Shown here one piece after another: positions 25,384-34,402 of a DNA stretch of 64,000 bases (its first letter is position 1; each line of letters starts with the position of its first letter). This stretch comes from GCA-2746365 sp963711255 (GTDB lineage: Bacteria; Pseudomonadota; Gammaproteobacteria; SZUA-229), in contig CAVQDO010000007.1 of NCBI GenBank assembly GCA_963711255.1, positions 1-64,000 of the forward strand, read 5' to 3'. The position numbers were made by a program, and so were the translations under genes. The notes under the pieces were generated by a model. It had not been told where the DNA came from and searched no databases. It saw only the letters and a program-made list of their open reading frames with translations.

Positions 25384-26386
25384 AAAGTTACTGGCAGTGG
25401 TTCTCTGTATGCCTGGCTTACTGGCTAGCGTACAGGCATCAAACGAAGTCTCTACGCCATATGATGTCGTCAGTCTTCCCTTTAAGTTACATAAAGTTGA
25501 CGCTGCACCGGTCTATTATGTGATCGGGCTGTCGGGTGTGCCTGACAGTGTAAACGAGGGCCATACATCAAATGCCGGATTTGTCGTTACTGATGCCGGT
25601 GTAGTGGTCTTTGATGCACTCGGTACGCCAGCGTTGGGCTATCGTTTGCTGCAACGTATTCGAGAAGTAACCGACAAGCCGATAGAGCGTATTATTATCA
25701 GTCATTATCATGCTGATCATGTCTATGGCTTACAGGCTTTTAAACAATATGCGAATAATCCGCCGGTGTGGGCGCAACGTCTCGCACTTGGCTACGTTGG
25801 TGGTACCACAGCCAGTCAGGGAGAAGATGCACAACGACGTCTCAAGCAACGACGCGAAGCACTATTTCCCTGGGTAGATGAGAAGACCTATATCGTTGCG
25901 CCCGACCATACTTTTGAGGAGGAGATGACATTTAAAGTTGGTGGCGTCACTTTCATATTGAAACATTTGGGACCGGCACACGCGCCGGCTGATAGCATCA
26001 TGCTGGTCAAGGATTATAATGTTCTGTTCAGCGGTGACGTAATATACAAAGGCCGCATTCCTTTTCTTGACAGTCCGGAAACGGATATCGACAACTGGCT
26101 AAAAGGGATTAACTATTTAACCAGTCTGCAGCCGCCACCTCGATTTGTAATTCCCGGCCATGGGCAGCCATCAGATAATGTAAAACAGGCGGTCGCAGCT
26201 ACAGCGGACTATATCAATTATGTCCGTGATTCCATGCGGCAGGCTGCAAACGACCTGATGCCATTTGACGAAGCCTACAAAGCTACAGACTGGAGTCAAT
26301 ATAAGGACATGCCGGCATTCGATAGCAGCAACCGCGGCAATGCTTATCGCATTTATCTTGAAATGGAAGCCGAGGCATTTGACTAA
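25367..26386 (+). CDS. Exported metallo-beta-lactamase fold hydrolase (SoxH-like)
   Basis: A 339-residue periplasmic hydrolase. The N-terminus YTCVKKLLAVVLCMPGLLASVQAS is a signal peptide. The zinc motif H-x-H-x-D-H is present as SHYHADHVYG, with later ligands in LGPAHAPADS, LFSGDVIY and VIPGHGQPS. This arrangement matches the SoxH/quinoprotein-relay branch of metallo-beta-lactamase proteins, often found in sulfur oxidisers. The ATG at 25367 (good AGGAAGAAGG site) places the start within the last codons of the DsrE-like gene. Substrate unknown; a thiol or persulfide compound is plausible from context only. Confidence 0.82.
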   Translation: MYTCVKKLLAVVLCMPGLLASVQASNEVSTPYDVVSLPFKLHKVDAAPVYYVIGLSGVPDSVNEGHTSNAGFVVTDAGVVVFDALGTPALGYRLLQRIREVTDKPIERIIISHYHADHVYGLQAFKQYANNPPVWAQRLALGYVGGTTASQGEDAQRRLKQRREALFPWVDEKTYIVAPDHTFEEEMTFKVGGVTFILKHLGPAHAPADSIMLVKDYNVLFSGDVIYKGRIPFLDSPETDIDNWLKGINYLTSLQPPPRFVIPGHGQPSDNVKQAVAATADYINYVRDSMRQAANDLMPFDEAYKATDWSQYKDMPAFDSSNRGNAYRIYLEMEAEAFD

Positions 26387-26477
26387 TGCAGCAAACAGCG
26401 TCAAAGCTATTCTCTGCTGTGTTCTTGAGACAAGGTTTGATACCACAGTACTAAACGAATATATTATGGAGAAAAAG

Positions 26478-26768
26478 ATGAACAAGAAAGAACTGTATAA
26501 ACAGAAGATGCAGGCCCAGTTGCACGAATGGGAAGCAGAAGTCGACACCTTCAAGGCCAGGGCGTCTGGAGCCAGTGCCGATGTACAACTGGAACTGAAC
26601 AAGGAGATCAGCTCACTGAAAGGCAAGATTGCGCAGGGTAAGACAATGCTTGCAGAAATTGCAGACGCTAGCGAAGATGCCTGGGAGTCAGTCAAGGTTG
26701 ATCTTGATTCCGCCTGGATTTCGCTTAAGTCTGCCATCAGTGACGCAAAAGTGAAGTTCAAAGGGTAA
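26478..26768 (+). CDS. Small coiled-coil protein
   Basis: A 96-residue, highly charged, mainly helical protein. It begins MNKKELYKQKMQAQLHEWEA and continues with heptad-like hydrophobics through to SLKSAISDAKVKFKG. No Cys and no membrane helix are present. The GGAG ribosome site ends 6 bp before the ATG. Similar short coiled-coil proteins are common in Gammaproteobacteria, but I do not know a function. It follows the metallo-hydrolase gene by 91 bp and precedes a terminator. Confidence 0.7.
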   Translation: MNKKELYKQKMQAQLHEWEAEVDTFKARASGASADVQLELNKEISSLKGKIAQGKTMLAEIADASEDAWESVKVDLDSAWISLKSAISDAKVKFKG

Positions 26769-26798
26769 GTCTCTGCCTGTCAAAAAAATTAACCAGGC

Positions 26799-26820
26799 AA
26801 TGTGTTATAACGCATTTTTT
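26799..26820 (+). terminator. Probable terminator
   Basis: AATGTG, loop TTATAA, CGCATT with one G-U pair, followed by a T run. It is a weak but well placed end for the DsrE-like/metallo-hydrolase/coiled-coil unit. Confidence 0.5.
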
Positions 26821-26934
26821 ACTTTATTCAGCTGTTTCGTTTTTTGGAATGCTGAGTATTCCAGGCAGGGGCGCTGGTTATTTGTAACGTCAGGCAAAGC
26901 TAAGTTTTTACATTGTTAAATTAGGGGGATTCAG

Positions 26935-27411
26935 ATGCGCAAGCGAATCATCAGTAGCTCGGTTCTAGAAGAACAGGATAAATCTACTGTTCAAAAATGG
27001 TTGAATATAGAAGAGCTTGTAGAAGTTGAAGTTTCCTCGGAAGACGAAGCTCATCCTATTGAGTCCGCGCTACTACCTGGAAGCGTTTCGGGGTGGCGTG
27101 CAGTTGATTCTGGAAAACAAATAATCAGACTCTTGTTTAATCACCCTCAAAGTATCAATCGAATAATGCTTAAATTTGAAGAGCCTGGCATTGAACGGAC
27201 ACAAGAGTATGTTTTGAGCTGGTCTAATGAAAGTGGGCAGCCCCATGAAATAGTTAGGCAGCAATGGAATTTTAGTCCAGACGGTGCAAGCAATGAGATT
27301 GAAAATCATCATGTCGAGCTTTCTAATGTGAAAGTACTTGAGTTAAATATCAACCCGGATATTAGCGGAGGCAATTCAATTGCTACTTTGCGGGAATTAC
27401 GGATTGCCTGA
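26935..27411 (+). CDS. Uncharacterised beta-rich protein, discoidin-like
   Basis: A 158-residue protein of unknown role. From residue 35 it shows the strand pattern of a galactose-binding/discoidin jelly roll: VEVSSEDEAHPIESALLPG, GWRAVDSGKQIIRLLFNHPQSINRIMLKFEE, QEYVLSWSNESGQ and a final VKVLELNINPDISGG-NSIATLRELRIA. The W followed by R/K in GWRA and the closing LRELRI strand are common to that fold. No signal peptide is present, so it is likely cytoplasmic. The ATG has a strong AGGGGG ribosome site. The fold call is inference. Confidence 0.65.
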   Translation: MRKRIISSSVLEEQDKSTVQKWLNIEELVEVEVSSEDEAHPIESALLPGSVSGWRAVDSGKQIIRLLFNHPQSINRIMLKFEEPGIERTQEYVLSWSNESGQPHEIVRQQWNFSPDGASNEIENHHVELSNVKVLELNINPDISGGNSIATLRELRIA

Positions 27412-27595
27412 GAGACATTGTGGCGAATGTTTTTTGACGTTGTTTGAACTGGCATAACTGACCGTTTTTGCTGTATCACACCAATACCTTAATCGTTCAC
27501 TTAAGGTTGTTTAATTAAGGCTAAGTGACTTAGCTAACTCACAGCCATTAGTACACAATAATTATGTAGTACCACCTTATATGCATAATTATTAT

Positions 27596-28540
27596 TTATT
27601 TGGTTTTCTCTTCAACAGATACATTTTTATCATGTGCCATTGATAACCGCCATTTATCGGTACGCGCTCGCTCAGTAAGAAAGTCTACCAGTAGACGAAC
27701 ACGATTCGGCATCAGTTCTCTTTCCGTGTAAACCAGGTGAAATTCGGCGATAGGGCCAAGCCATTGAGGAAGTACTCGTTGCAATGTCCCTGATTCCAGC
27801 GCTTGTCTACAGACAAAGGCAGGGATCAGGGCAATGCCCGCGCCCGTTTGAGTGACCTGCATTGTTGTCGCCATATCATCGCAGCGTAATGCGGAGTAGA
27901 AATTTACCTGCCGGGATCGCTTACCCTTCGTCAGTGTCCATGAGCTTCGACCGCTACGCTGTTCACCAAAACTGATGCACTGATGCTGGCTAAGATCAGC
28001 CGGTGATTCCGGTTCACCATATTGTTCCAGGTAAGCTGTTGCTGCGACCAGCATGCGTTCACTTGTCCCCAGTTTACGGGCGATAAGGGCAGAGTCAGCT
28101 AAAGGTCCAACACGCAGTGCAAGGTCATAGCCCTGTTCATACAGGTTGACCATGTGATCACTCAAGTCCAGCTCGATGCGTATGTCAGGGTGCAGCTGAA
28201 GAAACTCCGCAAGCCAGGCGCCAAGGAAATATCCCCCCGGTGTCTTTGGCGCAGTCATTCGCAGGCTGCCGCCTTCTTGATGAGTGCTTTCTGAAAGCCG
28301 TTCTCTGGAATTGGCAACCTGCTCGCTCAGTCTGTGAGCTTCCTGATAGAATAGCCGTCCTGCCTCGGTTAATTCGAAAGTGCGTCCACGGCGGATCACC
28401 AGCCGGGAGCCAAAATCATCCTCCAGCCTGGTCAAGCGGCGACTTAAAGTCGATTTAGCTATACCCAGTTGCCGGCTGGACGCACTTAAGCCACCAATCT
28501 CAACAAGTTGTGCAAACATCAGCCAGTCGTTTAAGTCCAT
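27596..28540 (-). CDS. LysR-family regulator
   Basis: A 314-residue LysR-type transcription factor. The winged helix-turn-helix is at residues 4-62 (LNDWLMFAQLVEIGGLSASSRQLGIAKSTLSRRLTRLE in short), followed by the linker helix and a substrate-binding domain from about 90 to 295. The effector is unknown; the sequence resembles the DmlR/AaeR-like branch. It is divergent from the ABC exporter operon with 120 bp between starts, and a perfect palindrome lies in that gap, so it probably controls both directions. Confidence 0.93.
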   Translation of the reverse strand: MDLNDWLMFAQLVEIGGLSASSRQLGIAKSTLSRRLTRLEDDFGSRLVIRRGRTFELTEAGRLFYQEAHRLSEQVANSRERLSESTHQEGGSLRMTAPKTPGGYFLGAWLAEFLQLHPDIRIELDLSDHMVNLYEQGYDLALRVGPLADSALIARKLGTSERMLVAATAYLEQYGEPESPADLSQHQCISFGEQRSGRSSWTLTKGKRSRQVNFYSALRCDDMATTMQVTQTGAGIALIPAFVCRQALESGTLQRVLPQWLGPIAEFHLVYTERELMPNRVRLLVDFLTERARTDKWRLSMAHDKNVSVEEKTK

Positions 28541-28556
28541 TATTGAGCCTCTAATC

Positions 28557-28572
28557 GTTCCAAATATGGAAC
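28557..28572. promoter_or_regulatory. Candidate LysR operator palindrome
   Basis: GTTCCA-AATA-TGGAAC is a perfect 6-bp inverted repeat 17 bp upstream of the lysR start and 89 bp upstream of the divergent gene. The position fits autoregulation. Confidence 0.55.
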
Positions 28573-28660
28573 CTTATGTTCGAATATACCCTGTTTTTCT
28601 ATTGATTCAACAGGCATATGATGCAAGTTGTTAAAAAAGTTTTCTTTTGGAGGATAGCTG

Positions 28661-29071
28661 ATGCAATTATCAGCCACATTACATCGCACCGCAGCAATAT
28701 GGGTTTTCTCAATACTGGCAACGGTGTTTGGCTTACTGACAATTAAATCCGGTGGTGCCGTATTGTTGTTCGATGGCGAAGCCCGTCTCGCCGCCGGTCA
28801 CTATGTACCTTTTGTTCTCTGGTTTAATTTTTTTGCCGGCTTTGTTTATATCGTTGCCGCCATTGCGCTATGGTTGATGCGCCCCTGGGCGGTATGGCTA
28901 TCCCTGTTGCTTGCTGTTGCCACGCTCGTCGTCTTTGCCGCCTTTGGTCTGCATATACTTAACGGCGGTGAATATGAAATGCGCACTGTTGCCGCCATGA
29001 CTCTGCGCTCCACAGTATGGGTTGTTTTTGCTGCTTATGCCTGGTACCGACTTGAGCGCCATAACAATTAA
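28661..29071 (+). CDS. Four-helix membrane protein, unknown
   Basis: A 136-residue integral membrane protein with four hydrophobic helices at about 10-30, 48-72, 76-98 and 105-127. A short basic tail (WYRLERHNN) follows. No catalytic residues are recognisable. It has a strong GGAGG ribosome site and is the first gene after the divergent LysR promoter, 79 bp ahead of the membrane fusion protein gene. It may be an accessory part of the exporter, which is inferred from position only. Confidence 0.75.
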   Translation: MQLSATLHRTAAIWVFSILATVFGLLTIKSGGAVLLFDGEARLAAGHYVPFVLWFNFFAGFVYIVAAIALWLMRPWAVWLSLLLAVATLVVFAAFGLHILNGGEYEMRTVAAMTLRSTVWVVFAAYAWYRLERHNN

Positions 29072-29150
29072 TGACTGACGAGCTGTTTTATTTTTACCGA
29101 CATCAACTTTTGCTGGTGCAAGATCTGGTGGTATGGGATGAGAACTGATT

Positions 29151-30356
29151 ATGAAAAAACTAACAATGAGTACACGCAGTATTACACTGCTGCTAATTTT
29201 GTTGCCAGTGTTGATCGCTTTTGTTTACGTTGTCACTCGATCGGGCCCACTGGCACCGGTGCCGGTTACCGTTGTTCAGGTGGAAAATAGAGCCATCATA
29301 CCGGCGCTGTTTGGTATCGGTATTGTCGAGGCGAGGTACAGTTATCGCATCGGTCCGACCATGACGGGACATGTGTTACGGCTGGATAGTCATGTCGGTG
29401 ACAGGGTGGTGGCTGGTCAGGTCGTTGGTGAGATGGATCCAGTGGATATGGATAACAAAATTGCATCCAAAGAATCCTCAATAAAGCGAGCACAGGCAGC
29501 TATCGTTGCGGCAGAAGCCAATGTAGCTGATCTACACGCGCGTGAACGCTATGCAAAATCCCAGGCATTACGCTATGAAAAACTGGCAAGGGCAAATACT
29601 ATCAGCGATGAAGTAGCCGAGGCTAAATCTCAGGAATACCAGATCGCCAGTGCCGGCCTTGCTGCTATCAGGGCAAACCTCAATGCGGTTCGCGAGGAAC
29701 TGGCTATGCTACGCGCAGATTACGATGGTCTGGTCCAGCAAAAAAGTAATCTGAACCTGACCGCACCGGTAGATGGTCTGGTCGTTGGACGCAATGTTGA
29801 GCCCGGTAGTACCGTGGTTGCCGGTCAGACAGTGCTCGATGTTATTGATCCCGCAAGCATCTGGATTAACGTGCGCTTTGATCAACTGCAATCCAGCGGC
29901 CTGGTAAAAGGTCTGGCAGCCAGTATCGTTTTGCGTTCGCGATCAGGTCAACGACTTGATGGCCGGGTCAATCGCATTGAGCCGTTGGCTGACGCGGTCA
30001 CCGAAGAAATTATGGCCAAGGTGGTGTTCGATCAATTGCCCGACGTGCTACCTCCGGTTGGTGAACTGGCCAAAGTAACAGTTGCTTTACCCTCATTAGC
30101 AGAAGCACCCGTGGTGCCGAATGCCAGTATCAAACGTGTTAATGGCGTGGTCGGCGTCTGGCTTATCGAGAATGATGAACTGGCTTATGTGCCGGTCGAG
30201 ATCGGGGTGTCTGATCTGGATGGCCGCGTTCAGATTACCAAGGGGCTGAAAGCCGGTGATCAGGTCGTGGCCTACAGCAAACAGGAACTGAACCGACACA
30301 GCCGAATTACCGTTGTCGATCAGCTGGTCGATAAAGGGCAGGAGGCAACACAATGA
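29151..30356 (+). CDS. HlyD/DevB-type periplasmic adaptor
   Basis: Membrane fusion protein of 401 residues. One N-terminal membrane anchor (about 9-28), a split biotinyl-lipoyl domain (SHVGDRVVAGQVVGEMDP and LTAPVDGLVVGRNVEPGS), a helical hairpin between them (about 100-195) and beta-barrel and membrane-proximal domains follow. It bridges an inner-membrane ABC transporter to the periplasm or an outer-membrane channel. Its stop overlaps the permease start by 4 bp, confirming one unit. No outer-membrane factor is encoded nearby. Confidence 0.9.
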   Translation: MKKLTMSTRSITLLLILLPVLIAFVYVVTRSGPLAPVPVTVVQVENRAIIPALFGIGIVEARYSYRIGPTMTGHVLRLDSHVGDRVVAGQVVGEMDPVDMDNKIASKESSIKRAQAAIVAAEANVADLHARERYAKSQALRYEKLARANTISDEVAEAKSQEYQIASAGLAAIRANLNAVREELAMLRADYDGLVQQKSNLNLTAPVDGLVVGRNVEPGSTVVAGQTVLDVIDPASIWINVRFDQLQSSGLVKGLAASIVLRSRSGQRLDGRVNRIEPLADAVTEEIMAKVVFDQLPDVLPPVGELAKVTVALPSLAEAPVVPNASIKRVNGVVGVWLIENDELAYVPVEIGVSDLDGRVQITKGLKAGDQVVAYSKQELNRHSRITVVDQLVDKGQEATQ

Positions 30357-31546
30357 TCAGCCTGGCCGGTCGTGATGTCATGCATGCCTGGGGGAAATTT
30401 GTCTTCACCGGTATCGGTCTTGGCTTGCTCATTGGTGTCACCTTAACCATGGCTGGAGTGTATCGCGGCATGGTGGATGATGCCAAAGTAATGCTGAATA
30501 ACAGTGGTGCAGATTTATGGGTGGTACAAAAAGACACCCTGGGTCCGTATGCCGAAGCCTCCAGTCTTTATGATGATGTCTATCGCAGTATTCTTGCCAT
30601 GCCGGGCGTTGCTGCAGCGGCGAATGTAACCTACCTTACTATGCAGGTGCGTCAGGGAATTCATGATGTGCGCGCCATGATTGTCGGTGTGGTGCCCGAT
30701 GGTCCGGGTACTCCGGGTTACCTGGTAGCGGGTCGGCAGATCACCCGCAGCCATTATGAAGCAGTGGCGGATTTAGCCACCGGCTTTAAAATCGGACAGC
30801 TCATTCGCATCCGCCGCAATGAATATACCGTTGTCGGTCTGACACGACGCATGGTGTCATCAGGCGGTGATCCGATGATATTTATTCCATTGCGTGATGC
30901 ACAGGAAGCGCAGTTTCTAAAAGATAACGATGCGATTATCAGCCAGCGAAATCGCACTTCTGCTAATCCGGCTTTTAATCAGCCCGGTGCGCAGAACGTG
31001 GTGGAAGCAGTCATTAATTCTCAAAACAGTAACCCTTATGTCAACGCCGTACTGGTACAGATTAAACCGGGTTATAACCCGGAACAGGTGGCAGTACCCA
31101 TTCGCCAATGGAAACGACTGCAGGTTTATACCCGTCAGCAGATGGAAGAAATCCTGGTTGCCAAACTGATTGCCACTTCATCAAAACAGATCGGCATGTT
31201 TCTGGTCATTCTTGCTATCGTCAGCGCCGCTATCGTGGCCTTTATTATTTACACCCTGACCATGGGCAAGATCCGTGAGATCGCAGTACTGAAACTGATC
31301 GGCACTCGTAACCGCACCATCGCCAGCATGATTATGCAGCAGGCGGTTGGCCTGGGATTGATTGGTTTTGTGGTCGGCAAAATTTCAGCGACATTCTGGG
31401 CGCCGCTGTTCCCGAAATATGTTCTGCTGGAACCGGGGGATGCGCTGCGCGGATTTATTGCAGTCGTTATTATCAGTGTGCTGGCGAGTGTGCTGGCTAT
31501 TCGGGCAGCATTAAAAGTTGATCCGGCTGAAGCGATTGGAGGCTAA
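30353..31546 (+). CDS. FtsX/DevC-type ABC transporter permease
   Basis: A 397-residue permease with one N-terminal membrane helix (about 12-38), a large periplasmic domain (40-270) and three C-terminal helices from about 280 on, the MacB/FtsX layout. The coupling segment TLTMGKIREIAVLKLIGTRNRTI is the usual type VII ABC motif. It forms a DevBCA-like exporter with the adaptor and ATPase genes. The cargo is unknown; DevBCA of cyanobacteria exports glycolipids. Confidence 0.88.
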   Translation: MISLAGRDVMHAWGKFVFTGIGLGLLIGVTLTMAGVYRGMVDDAKVMLNNSGADLWVVQKDTLGPYAEASSLYDDVYRSILAMPGVAAAANVTYLTMQVRQGIHDVRAMIVGVVPDGPGTPGYLVAGRQITRSHYEAVADLATGFKIGQLIRIRRNEYTVVGLTRRMVSSGGDPMIFIPLRDAQEAQFLKDNDAIISQRNRTSANPAFNQPGAQNVVEAVINSQNSNPYVNAVLVQIKPGYNPEQVAVPIRQWKRLQVYTRQQMEEILVAKLIATSSKQIGMFLVILAIVSAAIVAFIIYTLTMGKIREIAVLKLIGTRNRTIASMIMQQAVGLGLIGFVVGKISATFWAPLFPKYVLLEPGDALRGFIAVVIISVLASVLAIRAALKVDPAEAIGG

Positions 31547-31547
31547 T

Positions 31548-32258
31548 ATGACAGCTAATGGCATCCGCATTGAGGGCATGAGTAAACGTTATGGAGAAGG
31601 CGATACCGCTGTTGACGCCCTGAAAGATGTCAATATGCAGGTCGAACCCGGCGAGGTGGTCGGACTGATTGGCCCTTCGGGGTCGGGTAAGAGTACTTTA
31701 CTGAAATGCCTCGGCGCTGTCATCGAACCGACAGCAGGCCGTATGACACTGGGCAGTGAGATTATTTATGACGGTGGCTGGATCATTAAAGATTTACGCG
31801 CTCTGCGCCGCGATAAAATCGGCTTTGTTTTTCAGGCACCTTACCTGATCCCGTTTCTTGATGTTACCGATAATGTTGCCTTGTTGCCAATGCTGGCCGG
31901 CATATCCAACACTGAATCTCGCAGGCGGGCAGTGGAATTACTGGAAGCGCTGGACGTTGCGCATCGCGCTAAAGCGATGCCGTCTGAACTGTCAGGGGGT
32001 GAGCAGCAACGGGTATCCATTGCCCGTGCACTGGTTAACCGGCCGCCGGTGATTCTGGCGGATGAACCCACTGCGCCGCTGGACAGTGAGCGCGCGATGG
32101 CGGTTATTCGCATTCTCAATAATATGGCCAGACAATACCAGACAGCCATTATCGTGGTGACTCACGATGAAAAAATTATACCGACCTTCAAACGTATCTA
32201 TCATATACGCGATGGCCGTACCGATGAAGAAGCGGGTGAGGGCAGACCATTTGAATAA
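31548..32258 (+). CDS. ABC transporter ATPase (DevA/LolD-like)
   Basis: A 236-residue nucleotide-binding protein. Walker A GPSGSGKST (about 44-52), signature LSGGEQQR, Walker B VILADEPT and the switch histidine in VVTHDEK are all intact. It belongs to the MacB/LolD/DevA branch. The ATG at 31548 has a GGAGG site located at the end of the permease gene, so translation is coupled; the frame extends further upstream but only through permease sequence. Confidence 0.93.
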   Translation: MTANGIRIEGMSKRYGEGDTAVDALKDVNMQVEPGEVVGLIGPSGSGKSTLLKCLGAVIEPTAGRMTLGSEIIYDGGWIIKDLRALRRDKIGFVFQAPYLIPFLDVTDNVALLPMLAGISNTESRRRAVELLEALDVAHRAKAMPSELSGGEQQRVSIARALVNRPPVILADEPTAPLDSERAMAVIRILNNMARQYQTAIIVVTHDEKIIPTFKRIYHIRDGRTDEEAGEGRPFE

Positions 32259-32288
32259 CATTCTTTCATACACAGGAGCATTACCAGG

Positions 32289-32747
32289 ATGAAAACACAT
32301 CACAGATTTTTGATCGCAGTGCCAGGCATTTTTTTTGTATTATTTAACAGCGGAGTGTTGCTGGCAGCAAGCAGCGCATCGGATCACCAGCATGCTCATG
32401 CGCAAAATGAACATGCCGTATCAGGGTTAAGCCTGGATCACGGTGAACGCTGGCAAACGGATGCCCCTTTACGCCGGGGGATGCAGAGTATCAATGATGC
32501 AGTCATGAAAGCTGTTCCGGACTATCATGATGAGACACTGACAAAAGCGGACGCAGAAAAACTGTCCGGACATATTAATGCCCAGGTGAATTACCTGATA
32601 GAAAACTGCAAGCTGGAACCGGGCGCCGATGCGACGCTACATGTTTTGATCGGGGACTTTTTAACAGCGGCGACAACGTTATCAGAGCAACCTTTATCAC
32701 CAGAAGGGCTGCCACATATCGTTAAAGTCGTTACAGTTGTACCCTGA
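32289..32747 (+). CDS. Exported His-rich small protein
   Basis: A 152-residue protein with a clear signal peptide (MKTHHRFLIAVPGIFFVLFN..., cleavage near VLLAAS). The start of the mature part is histidine-rich (SDHQHAHAQNEHA), which suggests metal binding. The remaining segment includes LDHGERWQTDAPLRRGMQSI and a helix-rich C-terminus. It resembles small proteins sometimes labelled DnrO-like in other genomes, but I am not sure. It closes the exporter unit, 30 bp after the ATPase gene, with an AGGAG site. Confidence 0.72.
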   Translation: MKTHHRFLIAVPGIFFVLFNSGVLLAASSASDHQHAHAQNEHAVSGLSLDHGERWQTDAPLRRGMQSINDAVMKAVPDYHDETLTKADAEKLSGHINAQVNYLIENCKLEPGADATLHVLIGDFLTAATTLSEQPLSPEGLPHIVKVVTVVP

Positions 32748-32782
32748 CTACTTTGAACATGAGGGCTGGAATAAAGCGATTA

Positions 32783-32804
32783 CAAAGTGAGTTAGGTCAC
32801 TTTG
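32783..32804. terminator. Bidirectional hairpin between convergent genes
   Basis: CAAAGTGA-GTTAGG-TCACTTTG, a perfect 8-bp stem between the convergent exporter unit and lysR. It has little T tract, so termination strength is uncertain. Confidence 0.45.
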
Positions 32805-32826
32805 CCTTTCGCGACAATGATACACG

Positions 32827-33681
32827 CTAATATTTCTGTTTTTCAATCAGGGCCTGTGCACGCAGGCTTTCTAATACCTGTTCCAGCACAATGGAGTCAC
32901 TGTTAAGTGAATACACCATGTAAGTCGGCAGTTTAAACTCCGGGCTGTCGGGCATATGGAATAATTGCCCCGAGTTGATTAGTGGTTCAGCCATGCGAAT
33001 CGGAACAAAGCAGGAACCACCATTACTGATAATTATCTGTACCCCGAGCCAGCCAATGTTAACCACTTGCGCCGGGCGTTCCAGGTCAGGATAACTGCTG
33101 CTGTGCTGCGCATAAAAGGCAGGCCCCCAGTCGACATAAATATAATTTTCATCGGGCCAGGGTTTTTCCGGGTCGGTGGTTAGTAACACCAGCTTTTCAT
33201 CAAACAGGTGTTGTACATGAATGCCTGGACTGTGTTGCGGCGTATACATAAGCGCCACATCCATGGTGCCCTCGATGACACGGCGCATAAGGTCATCCTC
33301 AAAACCAATTTCACTGCGAATAGAAATATCGGGCGAGGTACGACGCATTTCACCTACCCAGCGCGGCAGCAATACTTCCCATAATGCAATTCGTGCCCCG
33401 ATGGTAATACTGGCTCGATAACGGCTCGGCAGGCCCACGTCATGGCGTGCCTGTTCTAACGTCAGAATAAAGGCTTTTGCATGGTGTATAAAACGTCTGC
33501 CGGCAGGTGTCAGTGTTGCCCCCGAGCGATTACGTACAAACAGGCTTGCACCCAGATAAGTTTCCAGACTCTGAATGCGACTGCTGACGGTGGACTGTGT
33601 CACGTGCAGACGCGTAGCGGCTTCAAGAAAACTGCCATTGGCGGTTACGGCGAGAAATGTTTTAACCTGGCTCATATCCAT
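32827..33681 (-). CDS. LysR-family regulator
   Basis: A 284-residue LysR-type protein. The DNA-binding domain is at 1-60 (DMSQVKTFLAVTANGSFLEAA, VTQSTVSSRIQSLE) and the co-inducer domain follows from about 88. It resembles HdfR-like members in length and layout. It is divergent from the CBS gene, with a TATCGA-N5-TCGATA palindrome between them. The effector is unknown. Confidence 0.9.
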   Translation of the reverse strand: MDMSQVKTFLAVTANGSFLEAATRLHVTQSTVSSRIQSLETYLGASLFVRNRSGATLTPAGRRFIHHAKAFILTLEQARHDVGLPSRYRASITIGARIALWEVLLPRWVGEMRRTSPDISIRSEIGFEDDLMRRVIEGTMDVALMYTPQHSPGIHVQHLFDEKLVLLTTDPEKPWPDENYIYVDWGPAFYAQHSSSYPDLERPAQVVNIGWLGVQIIISNGGSCFVPIRMAEPLINSGQLFHMPDSPEFKLPTYMVYSLNSDSIVLEQVLESLRAQALIEKQKY

Positions 33682-33690
33682 AGGTTTTAA

Positions 33691-33707
33691 TATCGATTAT
33701 TTCGATA
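33691..33707. promoter_or_regulatory. Candidate LysR operator
   Basis: TATCGA-TTATT-TCGATA is a perfect interrupted palindrome that also contains the T-N11-A pattern of LysR sites. It lies 10 bp upstream of the lysR start and 93 bp upstream of the CBS gene. Confidence 0.6.
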
Positions 33708-33799
33708 CTAATGTCAAATAAATATCGTTTGTCTTATATATAACAACCCTTATATAGTTACTGTAACGAGATTGACAGTAATTATAAAGGTGAAAACGC

Positions 33800-34402
33800 A
33801 TGCATAAAGAACATCTACAGGCCAATGATTTTGTTATGGCCCTGCAGGAAATGGGAACCTATATTGATGTTTCGGTGGATGATCTGATGGTGCTGAACGA
33901 GAAGGCGGAAAAGTATGCTCGCAGGCGCGACAGAGAGAGTCGCCTGGTAGAAGAATTGATGACGGCACCGGTTAAAACCGTGCATCCGGATTGCACATTG
34001 TCTGATGCCGCCCACCTGTTAGTGACGGCTAAAATTAGTGGTTTGCCGGTTGTTGATGATGACGACAAGCTGCTCGGCATTATTACCGAAGCTGATTTTT
34101 TACGCGCGCTGGGGGTGCCATCCCATCAGCCTGGCCACAGTGTATGGCAAACACTGGAAAACATGTTTCATCAGCAGGTACAGTCAGCTGAGCCTGAAGG
34201 CGTGGTCGCTGATTTAATGATTAAAAAGGTGGTGACTATTACACCTCAGCACTCGCTTCACGATGTGCTGGATGTAATGAAGCATAACCAGATCAAGCGA
34301 GTCATTGTCTGTGATGAAAATCAACATGCTGTTGGCATGATCACACGATCGGACCTGGTAAGAATATTTTTTGATCATTTTATAAAGGTTAAAACAGCAT
34401 GA
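33800..34402 (+). CDS. Tandem CBS-domain protein
   Basis: A 200-residue protein with two CBS domains (about 50-108 and 138-195), which usually bind adenine nucleotides. Typical segments are VEELMTAPVKTVHPDCTLSDA, ISGLPVVDDDDKLLGIITEADFL and IKRVIVCDENQHAVGMITRSDL. The N-terminal 40 residues (NDFVMALQEMGTYIDVSVDDLMVLNEKA) match the C-terminus of the HPP protein encoded two genes downstream, as if a fused HPP-CBS protein had split and kept the same junction module. It overlaps the DsrC-like gene by 4 bp. Confidence 0.88.
   Translation: MHKEHLQANDFVMALQEMGTYIDVSVDDLMVLNEKAEKYARRRDRESRLVEELMTAPVKTVHPDCTLSDAAHLLVTAKISGLPVVDDDDKLLGIITEADFLRALGVPSHQPGHSVWQTLENMFHQQVQSAEPEGVVADLMIKKVVTITPQHSLHDVLDVMKHNQIKRVIVCDENQHAVGMITRSDLVRIFFDHFIKVKTA

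Noticed and set aside
26171..26761. A 196-codon frame antisense to the metallo-hydrolase end and coiled-coil gene
   Set aside because: Ser/Ala/Leu-rich composition and no ribosome site; the plus-strand genes explain the sequence.
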